A stretch of DNA of 64,000 bases from Oasisia sp. SBJ-2009. Its lineage: Eukaryota; Annelida; Polychaeta; Sabellida; Siboglinidae. Position 1 is the first letter of the stretch. Every line of letters starts with the position of its first letter. Below the pieces are notes generated by a model. That model saw only the letters and a list, made by a program, of their open reading frames with translations, searched no databases and had not been told where the DNA came from. Made by a program: the position numbers and the translations under genes. This document shows, in pieces, positions 1 to 19,026 of this stretch. The stretch spans positions 20,446,826-20,510,825 of the forward strand of contig OZ024866.1 of assembly GCA_964017155.1 (NCBI GenBank), in the 5' to 3' direction.

Positions 1-314
1 AAAACATTTCATAAATGGTAAGTTAAGTACTTTATAGATACAAAAAAGATTAATTAATGCATACAACAGTGCCACACTGTTATAAAGCCTTAGTAGCACA
101 AAGCAGTGTACATACACACTGAGAAAACGATACATACTAACAGTTTTGAGCATATGCACGGGTTCACTAATTTGTCAGGAGATGGTTTAAGCCAAGTTAA
201 TACAATCCATATTCTTAATCTGTGCAATCACTGTCACGTTCACAACATCTTTCGTTTTAGATTTGTTCACCATCTATTGCTTTTCAGGTACATTCTTCAA
301 CTCTTTCTCTTCAC
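1..314. other. Intergenic, no feature seen
   Basis: Moderately AT-rich sequence with no coding similarity I recognise. It leads into the pyrimidine-rich array that follows. Confidence 0.5.
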
Positions 315-1186
<872 letters not shown>

Positions 1187-4177
1187 AACCAATCATGATA
1201 TGTCGGATTGAAGTCTCCATTTTTCTTATAGCAGCAGTCTGAAACATGAGGTTTCTTCAGCACATGGTCCACCACTGAGATATGGGCTTTACTTACATCC
1301 TTGACTTCTTGTAACTACCATACTTTGATATGGCTACTGCAGTCCTCAACATATTCTACGCTAACCTTTACAAGAGTTATGATTGTTGTGTAACTTGATG
1401 ACCTGTCAGAACTCTGACGCTGGCCATATGATGCTGCCAGCGAGAAACATGTTATCTGCCTTCTTCTACAGCCCACATGTAGGACTTACGTTGTACTTGT
1501 GTGAGTTGGATATTAATCGCTCTTTGTTTGGCAATCAAGATACACAACATTTACAAAGAAACAATTGATATTCCTGCTTATGTATACAAGGAGTTCATTG
1601 CATTTCTAAAATAACACAAAACCAGCTAAACTTATTAAATGGAATCAATGTGTGTGCACACAACATGTAGTGTTTTCGTAAGGAACACCAGCAGGGTATG
1701 AACCTGCCACACACAACACTGAACCGACATTACCCTAAACTGTGCAAGTGAACAAAATGATTTAGAGAAACACTGGACAGGGCTTTAGTGTTAAAACAGT
1801 ATTTTTATGTTTGCGTTGTTCTAAGTATTTTTTAATATTGTTTTGAAATAATGGTCAAATATTCTTCTTTTATAATGAAAATGAAAATATGTAGGTATAA
1901 GATATCTTCGATATTTTCGTTATGTGTCATAGTGTTAGTTGTTTTACTGATCAATGCAGGTACTTTGTCACGTGTTGTGTACACGTATGAAAGTAAATAA
2001 ATATTAATTTAACATTAATGAATATCTCATTGAAAAGATTATAACCAAAGGTTATACTAGATAACATATACATGTATAAATAAACGTAACCAAATTTTAA
2101 CAAGTATCTTAGCATTGAATGATCGCAATTATTTATTCATACATTGAATGTATTATTATTAATATATTATAGTTCGATTTATTTATTTAGTGACGATTAA
2201 AGATGTAGTAGTATATGTAAATAGTAACAATTATTGTATCTTAGTTATTTACTATTTACGTACGTGCAACAAATTAACTAAAGCTTATCGTGAAGTTGAG
2301 ATGTTGTGTACGATTAAAACAAAACAAAATGTGTTTTAGAGTTAAACATTAAAAGCCTTGAATTTATTTAAATTAATATTTTTCTTAATACCTTAAAAAT
2401 AACAGTCAATGTCAATGTCACACATTTACTGTTTTAAAGAAAAAAATTGAAAAAGAAAAAAAAGAGGGAATGAGGAAGTGGGAGACACTGGATATATAGC
2501 CTGTAGTACAATCTAATGTAACTAGTTCGGCCAGAGATACCTCATCGGTTGCTCCTCATAACGTTCCCTGGCACGGTTGGTCACAATCCTTACTCCCTCA
2601 CAACTGACCGACTTCCGCCGGAAATGTTCCTATGGGAGGGAAATTACCTGGCCCAAACCCCGATTCGCCAGATCGGTTGTGACCTCCATAGGATGAGCGT
2701 CACTGGTAACCCCTTCCGCCACGTGCGGTCGGAACACTCAGTTGCAATGGAGGTAGCCATTTTGTTTGCTTATAAACCCATGTCGAGCCTTAGCTGGTGA
2801 AATTGTGGTGTCAACTTGTAAGACCCGTAAGCTGATACATCTGACGTTATTTATGTTGCAGCATTACTTTATAACTTGGCTTATATGGCATACTATATCA
2901 TATGATACATTAAACATGTTAACATGCATAAATATAATTATTAATGTTGACTTATGCAGATTCGTGGTTCTGTAGCGGAAGTTGGGCAACAATATGGCGC
3001 ACACATTGCCGACGTTTTCTCCTTCATAAAATTAAATAAGGCATTATTTTTAAACGCAGATACATAATACAGTACATCCTACAGTGAATAATATAACTCG
3101 CATTGGTATATGATAATTCATAATTTAAGATAATAAACCGAGGTGGATTAAAACCTAATAGTTATTTGCTATTTTATATAATAAATAAATAAAATGCTTA
3201 CCTACGATTTATATCAACGCAAATCAGCAAGTGCACCTATTCATTCCATATCAAATATGTTCCCAAGTAATGCTTTGATTAACGAGAAATGGGTTATCTG
3301 TATTCACAGTAGAGTGACGCTAACATTTATGCATAATGATAAAAAAAATTGTCTTAAGTATGCGTGCTGGTTTGACTATGCAAGTTAGCAATATAGAATG
3401 TCGACACTGTACCACATGTCAATATATGTGATGTTCTACCCACAGTTGCATATTGCCGTTCTAAATACAATAACAACATTACACACATAGTGTACCTACC
3501 TTAAAGCAATTGTCTGTAGCAGTTGTCGTTCTCTTTTTTGGCGTCTGGTTGTATATCCCAATGTTTGACGACTCCCAAATTGCAATATGTGCAGCTCATT
3601 CGAGAACAACTGTCAAAGCGTCAAATGTGTATCGTTTGCTGAATACCATATAATACGCTGCACCCGACCCAACACGAACCACCAATAAACACGTCAAAGT
3701 TGGTCTTGTACTGAAAACCAGAAGAACTGCATTTCGAATACAACTGCACTTCGACGAATCCATGCTTTCGATCGAACGCTTAAGTCATTTGTTTGTAGCA
3801 ACTCTCATGTGCAACGCGACACAGGTTACTAATCATACGTTGTCAATGTGTGCGTTCTTGCGCGGGACCAAGAACATACCATTGTCGGAGGCCGCACGTC
3901 AGGCTAAGAATGTCCACGGCAGTGAAGCTTTGCATTGTCTGTGCTAATTGACAATGAAACATGTCAGGTATTACCGACGGACAAAACCCGGTTGCCTTAC
4001 ACAAGTAGTTTCATTCTTCTTGTCGAATGTGCAAATACCCATGACCGTACTGAATGGCGGCTTAATTAGAACGATGAGAGGCGTGAAAGGATTGGTGGAT
4101 GAAAATATGGAGGAAGAGGGGTGTAGATGGAAAGTGATAAGGGAAATAGTAGAGATTAAAGAAAGCGAGGGAGAGGG
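1187..4177. other. Intergenic AT-rich spacer
   Basis: AT-rich sequence with only short, compositionally random ORFs. A more GC-rich patch at about 2530-2780 contains a CACGTG E-box and ends in a TATAAA, so it could be regulatory, but no exon can be attached to it. Nothing else is supported. Confidence 0.45.
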
Positions 4178-4506
4178 AGAGGCAGAGGGAGAGGCAGAGG
4201 CAGAGGCAGAGGCAGAGGCAGAGGCAGAGGCAGAGGCAGAGGCAGAGGCAGAGGCAGAGGCAGAGGCAGAGGCAGAGGCAGAGGCAGAGGCAGAGGCAGA
4301 GGCAGAGGCAGAGGCAGAGGCAGAGGCAGAGGCAGAGGCAGAGGCAGAGGCAGAGGCAGAGGCAGAGGCAGAGGCAGAGGCAGAGGCAGAGGCAGAGGCA
4401 GAGGCAGAGGCAGAGGCAGAGGCAGAGGCAGAGGCAGAGGCAGAGGCAGAGGCAGAGGCAGAGGCAGAGGCAGAGGCAGAGGCAGAGGCAGAGGCAGAGG
4501 CAGAGG
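4178..4506. repeat. (GAGGCA)n hexanucleotide array
   Basis: About 310 bp of almost perfect GAGGCA repeats preceded by an impure GAGGGA start. The frame reading Glu-Ala is open through the array and about 80 codons upstream, but it lacks any recognisable sequence, so I treat it as a repeat and not a gene. Confidence 0.95.
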
Positions 4507-8708
<4,202 letters not shown>

Positions 8709-9115
8709 GATAGATAGATAGATGGATGGATGGATGGATGGATGGATGGATGGATGGATGGATGGATGGGTGGGTGGGTGGGTGGGCGGACGGACGGGCG
8801 GGCGGGCGGGCGGGCGGGCGGGCGGGCGGGCGGGCGGGCGGGCGGGCGGGCGGGCGGGCGGGCGGGCGGGCGGACGGACGGACGGACGGACGGACGGACG
8901 GACGGACGGACGGACGGACGGACGGACGGACGGACGGACGGACGGACGGACGGACGGACGGACGGACGGACGGACGGACGGACGGACGGACGGACGGACG
9001 GACGGACGGACGGACGGACGGACGGACGGACGGACGGACGGACGGACGGACGGACGGACGGACGGACGGACGGACGGACGGACGGACGGACGGACGGACG
9101 GACGGACGGACGGAC
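8709..9115. repeat. Compound tetranucleotide array GATA-TGGA-TGGG-CGGG-CGGA
   Basis: Three GATA units lead into TGGA units to about 8767, then TGGG units to about 8785, two CGGA units, a block of CGGG units to about 8871, and finally about 61 pure CGGA units (8871-9115). Each block differs from the next by one transition. The Arg-Thr-Asp-Gly and Pro-Ser-Val-Arg ORFs over it are repeat translations. Confidence 0.97.
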
Positions 9116-9631
<516 letters not shown>

Positions 9632-9964
9632 CAATCTCCTTCCGCCAGCGTGAGAGATAGTCTGACATCGGGACGAAGTGTTGGTCTCGCCCATGTCCCG
9701 CTGTAAGGTTTAGTTTCGATGTTATATTCTCGCACAGTCCAAACAGATGTAAAAAAGAGAGCTTGTACAAGAGACAGGGGTGCACCTGTATGCCAGAAGA
9801 GCGCCTATGAGAACATGTTTTCTCCTTAGTAACTCGTGGTTACGGTAACGTTTCATGACGTCATAGACGTATTTGATCAATCATAAGCCAATCAACGGTT
9901 CGAGTACTTTTCGCGGTAACGGCGTTGCTACGTTATGCGTTATAATGTGACGTGCGACGTACTA

Positions 9965-10530
9965 TTGTAAAATATTGAATTGAATTGAATTGAATTGAAA
10001 TGTCTTTCAACAACAACAATTACTACTACTATATTATACAGACAGTGCATACAATACAATTTGTTGAAAAAAGGTAAAAGAAGTACAATACTTATCATGT
10101 TTACCCTTATAATTGCTTAATTACATACATAAAGCATCTGAACAGTGCAATAGAAGGTGCGACACAACACCATTTACATGTATAACCATACGACATTTAA
10201 TCGAGAAAAAAAGACATTGTGACATTTACTGAAGAAAAACCTTTATAACAATAAACAATCTGAATGTTTAATTTAGTTATCTTATTTATGTTGGCAGAAT
10301 AGTCTAGGACTCTAACACATAACTATTCAACAGTCTATCTGTATAACACTTTTTGAAATGATGAAATTGTTTACAACTAATCAATGAATTATCGAGGGTA
10401 TTCCAAAGTTTAACCACAGACCGTCTTTTTTGGTTCATGGAGGGAGGGGGGTGATTAACCAAAATTGCACAGGGATGCCAAAATACAGTAAGGAAAATGA
10501 CAAAACCTAAACATATAGGCGTCAAAATCG
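9965..10530 (-). mobile_element. 3' end remnant of a non-LTR retrotransposon
   Basis: On the - strand the ORF at 10525-10304 ends in residues like the C-terminus of a CR1/L2/jockey-type ORF2 (SVVKLWNTLDNSL then FHHFKK), the same pattern seen at the end of the element at 32-34 kb in this window. It is followed by about 300 bp of AT-rich 3' UTR-like sequence and a tandem pentanucleotide tail (TTCAA-type, 9975-9998 on the + strand as GAATT). The reverse-transcriptase core is absent, so this is a strongly 5'-truncated copy. The exact 5' edge is uncertain. Confidence 0.6.
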
Positions 10531-10803
10531 GGGAGGTTTGGGGAATGAGCCCCCCCCCCCCCCCCCAATGTTTGTGAATGTTTGTGGAGGGGGCATAAGG
10601 TGCTCAGAAGTTATGGTGTGGCTGGCAGTGTGTTGCGGAGAATTATGTACCACATTCAGGACAACTCAAAACGATATTGTACAGCGAACTTCCTGCTAAC
10701 AGCCTAACTACCCGCTGTTCATTTGGATGGCGGAACAATCAACCTCTATTTAAGATGAGGCTAGTTACACACATGCACACGCACCCGCGCACGCACGTAC
10801 GAA
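10531..10803. other. Short spacer with C16 run
   Basis: It contains a homopolymer of 16 C at about 10551-10566. Nothing else is recognised. Confidence 0.5.
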
Positions 10804-10927
10804 CACAGACACACAGACACACAGACACACAGACACACAGACACACAGACACACAGACACACAGACACACAGACACACAGACACACAGACACACAGACAC
10901 ACAGACACACAGACACACAGACACACA

Positions 10928-10992
<65 letters not shown>

Positions 10993-11073
10993 CCACTAAC
11001 ATACGCACACACACCCACGAACACACATGAACACACACACGCAAGCACGCACACACGCACACACGCACGCACA

Positions 11074-11136
<63 letters not shown>

Positions 11137-11158
11137 GCACACTCTCTCTCTCACACGC

Positions 11159-11212
<54 letters not shown>

Positions 11213-11271
11213 TCTCCCTCTCTCTCTCTCTCTCTCTCGTTCTTTCTCTCTCTCTCTCTCTCTCTCTCTCA
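10804..11271. repeat. (ACAGACAC)n / (AC)n / (CT)n compound array
   Basis: An octamer ACAGACAC block (10804-10935) passes into AC dinucleotides, then three AC blocks separated by CG-containing or CTCT interruptions, and ends in CT repeats (about 11215-11271). Confidence 0.95.
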
Positions 11272-11815
11272 ATGAACCTCCAAACATTGTATAGTAAGCA
11301 GGTCTGCCAGTGAGGGGTTGGTTAACTTCCACCGCCTAGCTTGCGGGCATTCTCGGAACATAATGTTGCCCGTACCCTTTGGGTATATTGTCCCGGTGTG
11401 GAAATTCAATGAAGTAATACCCTACGGTCGTCTGGGTATTTTTAACCAAGCAGACGAAGGGAGTAAATGGTTAATGGGTAACGATATTATCAATAAAAAT
11501 ATGCTTCCATGCAGCGCTTTCATGTCTTGTAACTCATAAATGCAGTCGCCATCTAGCGACTAACTCATTCGTTACTTCACGTGATGTTTCTAGCATGATT
11601 TGCAACGAATGTAGTTTAATGGGCTTCCACAGATCCACGTTAGTCGCTAGAGGCGTTAAATATGCAACTAGACCCTAGTAGCGTATCAGCGCCTCCAGCG
11701 ACTAACGTGAATTTGTTTGCATGGTTTGCTGAACGCTTGCTTAATCATCTTCAATTAGCTATTTACCGTGCTGGCGCATAGCCAGCGATAGTTTGTATGT
11801 GGGCGTGCCGTATGT
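11272..11815. other. Intergenic with small inverted words
   Basis: No gene. The sequence AGTCGCTAGA and its complement occur several times at 11545-11710 (for example around 11551, 11640 and 11695), which suggests a decayed foldback element. Limits cannot be set. Confidence 0.35.
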
Positions 11816-11934
11816 GTGGTCAATAGACAGAACAGCATGCCGTATGTGTGGTCAATAGACAGAACAGCATGCTGTATGTGTGGTCAATAGACAGAACAGC
11901 ATGCCGTATGTGTGGTCAATAGACAAAACACCAA
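11816..11934. repeat. 32-bp tandem repeat, about 4 copies
   Basis: The unit begins GCCGTATGTGTGGTCAATAG and continues AGACAGAACAGCAT. It is repeated nearly identically with single-base changes, and the last copy is partial. Confidence 0.9.
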
Positions 11935-11984
11935 AAACAACGCCATCTTGGCACTGAATTCAATCGAACGTCCCGCGACGTTTC

Positions 11985-12335
11985 ATCGACTGTAAATGTA
12001 CATTAATGTAGACATTATGCTTTCATATTGACGGACATGTTACACAATATCAATATTAACTACGTGTGAAGACGTAGCAGTCTCGTGTGATGCGTACGGC
12101 GATCTGTAGATGATTTTAAACATCCTTTCCGGCATCGAGCCAGCACACCTGTCGTCGGGCCACCAGTCGACGTTCCATCGGTTGTAAATGTTCATTAATG
12201 TTCATATTATACCTTCACATTGACGGACATGTTAAACTGTATCCATATTTAGCTGTTTGAGGCTTCGGAGTCTTGCGAGTTCAATAGCTGATTGTAGGAT
12301 GATTTAAACAAGCGTTCCACAAAATGTTCCGCAAA
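11985..12335. repeat. Diverged tandem duplication (about 190 bp)
   Basis: Two diverged copies start near 11985 and 12172. Both contain GTAAATGT then CATTAATGT, and both contain TTGACGGACATGTTA. No coding content is recognised. Confidence 0.6.
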
Positions 12336-12639
12336 ACCGTGCCGCATTTTACACACGTCAAGAATACGTCAAAGACGGCACAAAGACCCTAGTTGTGTCA
12401 GAGCGTCCTCTATCGGATTACTTATTGTGGTACCTCATGATGACGTCATAAAGTAACGGCGATGCCATCGGCGTAATCTGGGCGGTCGCAGGGGGCCTGG
12501 GAGTACGAGTCCCACATTGACGTTTGTAATGTGCTCGCGCTAGCCTTACATTCGTCCAACCAACCGAACGAGAGCAGTTGGAGTCTTTTATAGTAGTCGG
12601 AAGGTGATTTTTTTTTTGCGAAATTTGGGGGTCGGGGTG

Positions 12640-12899
12640 TGTGTGTCTTCGGAGGTTTTTGTCATAACAGAAATTACTCATCAATGGTTTGTGGTCGGAC
12701 ACCAACTGAAATGTGCTTCCGAAGATGTACTGGTGGAATCGGTTTATTCCGAAGATGACAGTTAGTACTTCTTTGTCAAGATGGCAGTAGTTCTTCTCTG
12801 TTGTCGCCAAGGAACGGGAAGAATAGGCGATAGGCTTTTCCCAACCGTCAGGCATGATGTGCGATAGCATATAGCATACACTGTAGGGCAAGGCACATG
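12640..12899 (-). mobile_element. Ty3/gypsy RNase H domain remnant
   Basis: Read on the - strand, the sequence just below 12900 gives residues typical of the RNase H domain of a Ty3/gypsy polyprotein: LSHIMPDGWEKPIAYSSRSL, then EKNYCHLDKEVL, then FHQYIFGSTFQLVSDHKPLM. Similarity starts exactly where the CAGTGG-ended element at 12900 begins, so that element interrupts or borders it. Past about 12640 the frame is broken at an A-rich run and similarity is lost. No reverse transcriptase, integrase or LTRs are visible, so this is a dead fragment. Confidence 0.8.
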
Positions 12900-14252
12900 C
12901 AGTGGCGTAGCCAGGGAGGTAGGGGTCCATGGCCCCCAAATCCCACGAGGATGCGGAACACAGGACCAATAAATGGCTGTCTATGGTGAATTGGCTGCCT
13001 GATGAATATAGTGACAAAGCACAGATGTTAGCCACGAACCCAAAGCCCTATGTAACATCAACCTATAGCCGGACACCACATTCCTCGCGCTACTCTCCCA
13101 AATCTACTGACAAAGACCATGACAAATACCAACATTATAGTCACGTACTCTGATGAAACGGTAATTATACATCCTTACATTAACATAGCTGATGTGGCGT
13201 TGGCGTTCAACCAGTAACTTCACAACATGTAACGTTACGTATTACAATTAAAAAATTCACGATAGTAATGGCATTTTCCCAGTGCAAAATCCAGTAGGTT
13301 AAATGCTTTGGCTACAATGAGGCTACAGCCAGGGCAAACGCTTGGATGAAAGTCGATGGGGTGATGGGAGATAGACGCATATCACATAAACGCCAAGGAA
13401 ATGTGCTCAGCTCGTGTGTTGCCCTGGTATACATGAATGCACTAGAGCCGATGGACGAGAAACAACAGGTGAAGGTCCAGGTTTGGGAAAAACAACCTGA
13501 TAAGAATGATCGTGGAAGTTAATAGAGCTGATAAGTGAAACTTTATTAAATGAGAGTGGAGGTTGGAGTGAAGGAAGTTCTAAGAAGAAATTGGTGAGGA
13601 ATATGTGGGTTGGTCATATAGAAAAAAAATGGGAGATGAAAAACTGGCAAAGAGAACAGATGCCCAGAAAGTGGAGGGGAAATGGGGGCGATAAAGACCA
13701 AAATTGCGATGGGGGTTGCCTCAAAAGGGAACTAGAAAGAGTGGGAGAAGAATGGGGGAAATGATATATAGAAGGAATTGGAGAGGGCTGAGAGAACGGA
13801 ACAAGAGAAAAGTGAGAGGAAGAAAGAAGACAATGGAGAAGGAATTCATGGTCGACTCACCCCTGACGACAGCGATGCCAAGAAAAGAACAACAACAAAA
13901 TACAGTTTGGCCCATGTTTAGTAATTAACCTGGTATAACTATTATTCTGAATCCCCAATAGCCATTAGCCATCATGCACATTGAAATAATGACATTGTCA
14001 TTGTTCTGTCAACTCTTATGCTGCAGCCAGCGACAGAAGTGGGGAATTCCTAACTTAATCATAATATATGAATGATGGATTTGTTTGCGAAAGGGTAGGA
14101 CTGGGAAAGAAAATCTTACACAGGCACCCTGAAACCCTGTACTTTGCAACTCTTAGAATCAGGCAGCAAGCTGTTTGTCTTCCGTTCCCCACCATCCTAA
14201 TTTTATTCGGGGATTGGGGGATGCCCCTGGCCCCCGTCTGGCTACGCCACTG
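12900..14252. mobile_element. DNA element with CAGTGGCGTAGCCAG terminal inverted repeats
   Basis: The left end reads CAGTGGCGTAGCCAG and then a G/C-rich stretch. The right end at 14252, read in complement, starts with the same 15 bases and is again followed by a stretch rich in GGGGCC-like words. The CAG...CTG ends resemble hAT-type termini, but I see no convincing 8-bp target duplication (flanks ACATG and AATGCACG). The 1.35-kb interior has no recognisable transposase and a purine-rich segment at about 13560-13840, so it looks non-autonomous. It lies immediately beside the gypsy fragment. Confidence 0.65.
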
Positions 14253-15412
<1,160 letters not shown>

Positions 15413-15998
15413 TATATATGTACACACACACACACACACGCACGCACGCACGCGCGCGCGCGCGCACGCACGCACGCGCACGCGCACGCGCACGCGCACG
15501 CGCACGCGCACGCGCACGCGCACACGCACACGCACACGCACACGCACACGCACACGCACACGCACACGCACACGCACACGCACACGCACACGCACACGCA
15601 CACGCACACGCACACGCACACGCACACGCACACGCACACGCACACGCACACGCACACGCACACGCACACGCACACGCACACGCACACGCACACGCACACG
15701 CACACGCACACGCACACGCACACGCACACGCACACGCACACGCACACGCACACGCACACGCACACGCACACGCACACGCACACGCACACGCACACGCACA
15801 CGCACACGCACACGCACACGCACACGCACACGCACACGCACACGCACACGCACACGCACACGTATATATGTATATATGTATATATGTATATATGTATATA
15901 TGTATATATGTATATATGTATATATGTATATATGTATATATGTATATATGTATATATGTATATATGTATATATGTATATATGTATATATGTATATATG

Positions 15999-16090
<92 letters not shown>
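15413..16090. repeat. 678-bp alternating purine-pyrimidine tract
   Basis: In order: AC repeats, ACGC and CG-rich repeats, (CGCACG)n, (CACACG)n hexamers to about 15862, (TATATG)n hexamers to about 16000, then (TA)n to 16090. Every block keeps strict pyrimidine-purine alternation, including at the junctions, so the whole 678 bp has no break in alternation. ORFs across it (poly-His-Ala, poly-Val-Arg, poly-Tyr-Ile) are repeat translations. Confidence 0.95.
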
Positions 16091-16092
<2 letters not shown>

Positions 16093-16298
16093 ATCAGATA
16101 TGCTAGCTGTATTGCCATGTGTTTTCATTGCAGTTACAATAAAACATTGAAATGCGTTGTAATGTTGGGTCGTCGTACAAGTATGTTCACATGACAAATC
16201 ATTCACATGCACCAAATCGCGATTATGATAAAACGTACTACTACTTAAATTAAATACATAAATAAATACATAAATAAATAAGAGCATTCACATACAAT

Positions 16299-16498
<200 letters not shown>

Positions 16499-17209
16499 TA
16501 GGTCTACTATTGCCTATTCTACCGTATCGACTATCGGGACGTGCATTGCCATTGCCATTGCCATGCACGCCGGCTACGGTCTAACAGGTTTTGATATACA
16601 CGCCTGGACATGTTGCACTGATATTTATTACATGCTTATACAGTAAACAAATTAACATAGTTCGCGTTGATACTCTAATAATTACAATAATATAATACTA
16701 ATAATAATTATAATTATGGCACCGGACAAATAAGCCTAACTCACAAACTCCTTAAAAAGGCCAAACCCCGCCAATCGCGAGCATCCTACTAAGTCTAAAA
16801 TACCGCTGATTGGTTAAAGGGATGAATCGTCACCTACAACTCATGAATATTCCGCGATCACGAACAGTTATAAACGATCAAATCTGTGCAATATGAAGAA
16901 AATCAAGTTCATCACACGAAAAGTAAAGTGAACGTTTGCTTATTTACTATAAGTATTACAGGTAACGATAAAACTGCTCTTGCCGATTAAACAATAAAAT
17001 GTGATTTTACGTCCCAAATTAATATTCGTACTTTTCCGTGAGAGGATTCCCTTCCATATTTCGAGTATCAAACCGCTGTAAAAGTAGCTTACGTAAATTA
17101 TACTAAATCATGTATTATGTATTGTTGTCAGCTAATTTATGTAAACAAATGTTGCTGGTTGGTGGAGAAATATCGGTTATGGTCGTATTGTTTGTGGGAA
17201 TACCACATG
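16499..17209. other. Upstream region of UBAP2L
   Basis: AT-rich sequence without recognised coding content, lying directly upstream of the probable UBAP2L promoter. Tandem TTGCCA units occur at about 16545-16565. Confidence 0.4.
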
Positions 17210-17266
17210 TGACGTCATTCTGTAGCTATTAGATATGGCGGCGCGAATCCGAATAAGTCACGTGAC
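17210..17266 (+). promoter_or_regulatory. Probable UBAP2L core promoter
   Basis: Three strong motifs lie within 57 bp: a palindromic CRE TGACGTCA (17210-17217), an ATGGCGGC core (17235-17242) like the YY1/ribosomal-type initiator site, and a 10-bp palindromic E-box GTCACGTGAC (17257-17266). There is no TATA box. Such clusters are typical of housekeeping promoters. The position, 1.8 kb upstream of the first coding exon, fits UBAP2L. The promoter call is inference from motifs and position. Confidence 0.55.
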
Positions 17267-17295
17267 CACCTTGCTTTGTGATCCCAGTTTTGCAG
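17225..17295 (+). other. UBAP2L: Candidate noncoding first exon of UBAP2L
   Basis: Downstream of the promoter motifs the sequence TTTTGCAG is followed by GTAATG at 17296, a plausible 5' splice site. The first coding exon at 19027 begins after a good acceptor (TTTCTGTTTCAG) and carries 55 nt of 5' UTR, so at least one upstream noncoding exon is required. This is the best local candidate. Its start is a guess based on the initiator-like motif. Confidence 0.4.
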
Positions 17296-18362
17296 GTAAT
17301 GTGGTGAGAGTTATATTGGAAATTTTATTAGTTACTGAATTCATAAATAGGAAATATCTATATTTTCGAGAAGCAGATATATTATAGATTTAATAATTGA
17401 GAAACATGATCGTATGTTCCCAGTTGTTGAAATACATTATATCTTTGTTTTAATCGGAAATTCAGCATGGCGTCACATGGCACGGAAATTCTTGTTTTTG
17501 TTCGTCTGTTCCGCGTAGATACGTTGTAAATCCGCCTGTACGTAACGAGTTTCTGTTCAAACTTGTTGTTAGGTGGAAAACTGTTTTGCGATTATGAATA
17601 GCTATCCATTCGTGATGGAAAACGTGATTTTGAAAGTCGGTCTGCTTACAACGATGTGATTTTAAAAGGATCGTGTTAACTAGTCCACCGCTACAATCTC
17701 CGGCAACAACGCAAAACAGACATTTTAGCCCAAACTGGTAGTATTTATTGAGGTTTTGGGTTGTCTGTCTGATACTTCAAGTAGGCAACAATGTTGTTTT
17801 TGGTAAATGTCACAGATCACAGCTACACCGCGGTTTATCTGCCAGCCTATTTTCGATCAAGCTTCATCTTTGCTATAGCTTAGGTCAAAGAGTACAGTGA
17901 GTGACATGCACCTCGAAAGGTCCGATCTCGAAAATGTGTGGAAGACAGGTCCTAGGCGTAGAGCAAGAGGTAACTGGTTGCTTCGGCAACGTTACCTGCT
18001 CCCGAGAGCAACCAAATTTGCTTTGACTAGTTGATGGAAAACATAGGTTGTATCTCTGGGAAACATAGGTCGTATAGGCCGTAAATTATGTAGTGTTGGG
18101 TGAATTTTTTTGAATTAAGTAATCTCAAGACAACAAATTAAGATGCATGCATGCAAATTATATGCATGCTTATGCAGTTTATGGACAATACATGTTGACA
18201 TATAGTTTAGTAATTTTACAGTAAGTCATGTGGGGCACCTGTTAAAATACAAAAGTGGTACAAATTAAAACGCATAAAGTCTAGACGTGTTGGTGTGATG
18301 GAATAAATGTGATACCTTGAAAAGGTAGCCCCTGAATATATATGTGATCCTGTTAAAGTGTA

Positions 18363-18690
18363 GTCATGATATTTATATCATATATTAATATAAATCATCC
18401 TCATAAGCCAGGGGTCATTGCGCTGTGCTATGGTACCCCTGGCTGATCATCTCCGCAAACTGGAAGTGAGCGAGGTCGAACTATAAAATGACAACAATTG
18501 ACTTCTCTAGTTATTACTGCATCAGCTGTGGGAACAGCGCAAATACCCACCCCAGTTTGAAGATGGATACACAACTTGTGGGAATCCCCATATAATGACG
18601 CCTTTGCTTCCTCAACATTCAGATAACATGAGCAGCATGTGGCTGAAATCACCCTAAATTTGTCACGTGATCATAGTTCCCGCAGATGAT
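18363..18690 (+). mobile_element. Dispersed repeat family A, copy 1
   Basis: About 330 bp matching 41320-41650 in the same orientation. Both contain CTCATAAGCC, then GTCGAACTAT, CCCACCCCAGTTTGAAGATG and GGCTGAAATCAC. No internal Pol III boxes or terminal repeats are obvious, so the class (SINE or MITE) is open. It lies in the first intron of UBAP2L. Confidence 0.75.
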
Positions 18691-19026
18691 TTCACTGGCT
18701 GGTATTAAATGAGTTTTTTAAAGGGATGTACCAGGGTAGTGCATACTGGTACTGATATGATCAGCCTTGAAATATGAGGATAATATAAATATATTGTTGG
18801 ATAAGTTGTTTAATAAAATATGCAAATACATAGTTGTCCATAAATGCTGGCATGACAATGTGAATGAGTTGCCAAGAGCTATATAATCTATTTTTGAAAT
18901 CATGGTAAATAAGCACAGTGTTGGTTTTAAACTTTTATTTAATTTCTAACACATTGACAGTAACTTGACCATATTTTGGCTTTGTGTACATCATTAAGAA
19001 AATTTACCTTTTTATTTCTGTTTCAG

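Noticed and set aside
2530..2800. GC-richer patch with E-box and TATAAA as a gene promoter
   Set aside because: No exon or transcript-like sequence follows on either strand, so the motif set alone is not enough.
10677..11332. CRISPR-like appearance of regular repeats (10.8-11.2 kb) and of the 56-bp array
   Set aside because: Eukaryotic simple repeats and head-to-tail minisatellites without unique spacers. CRISPR is not applicable.
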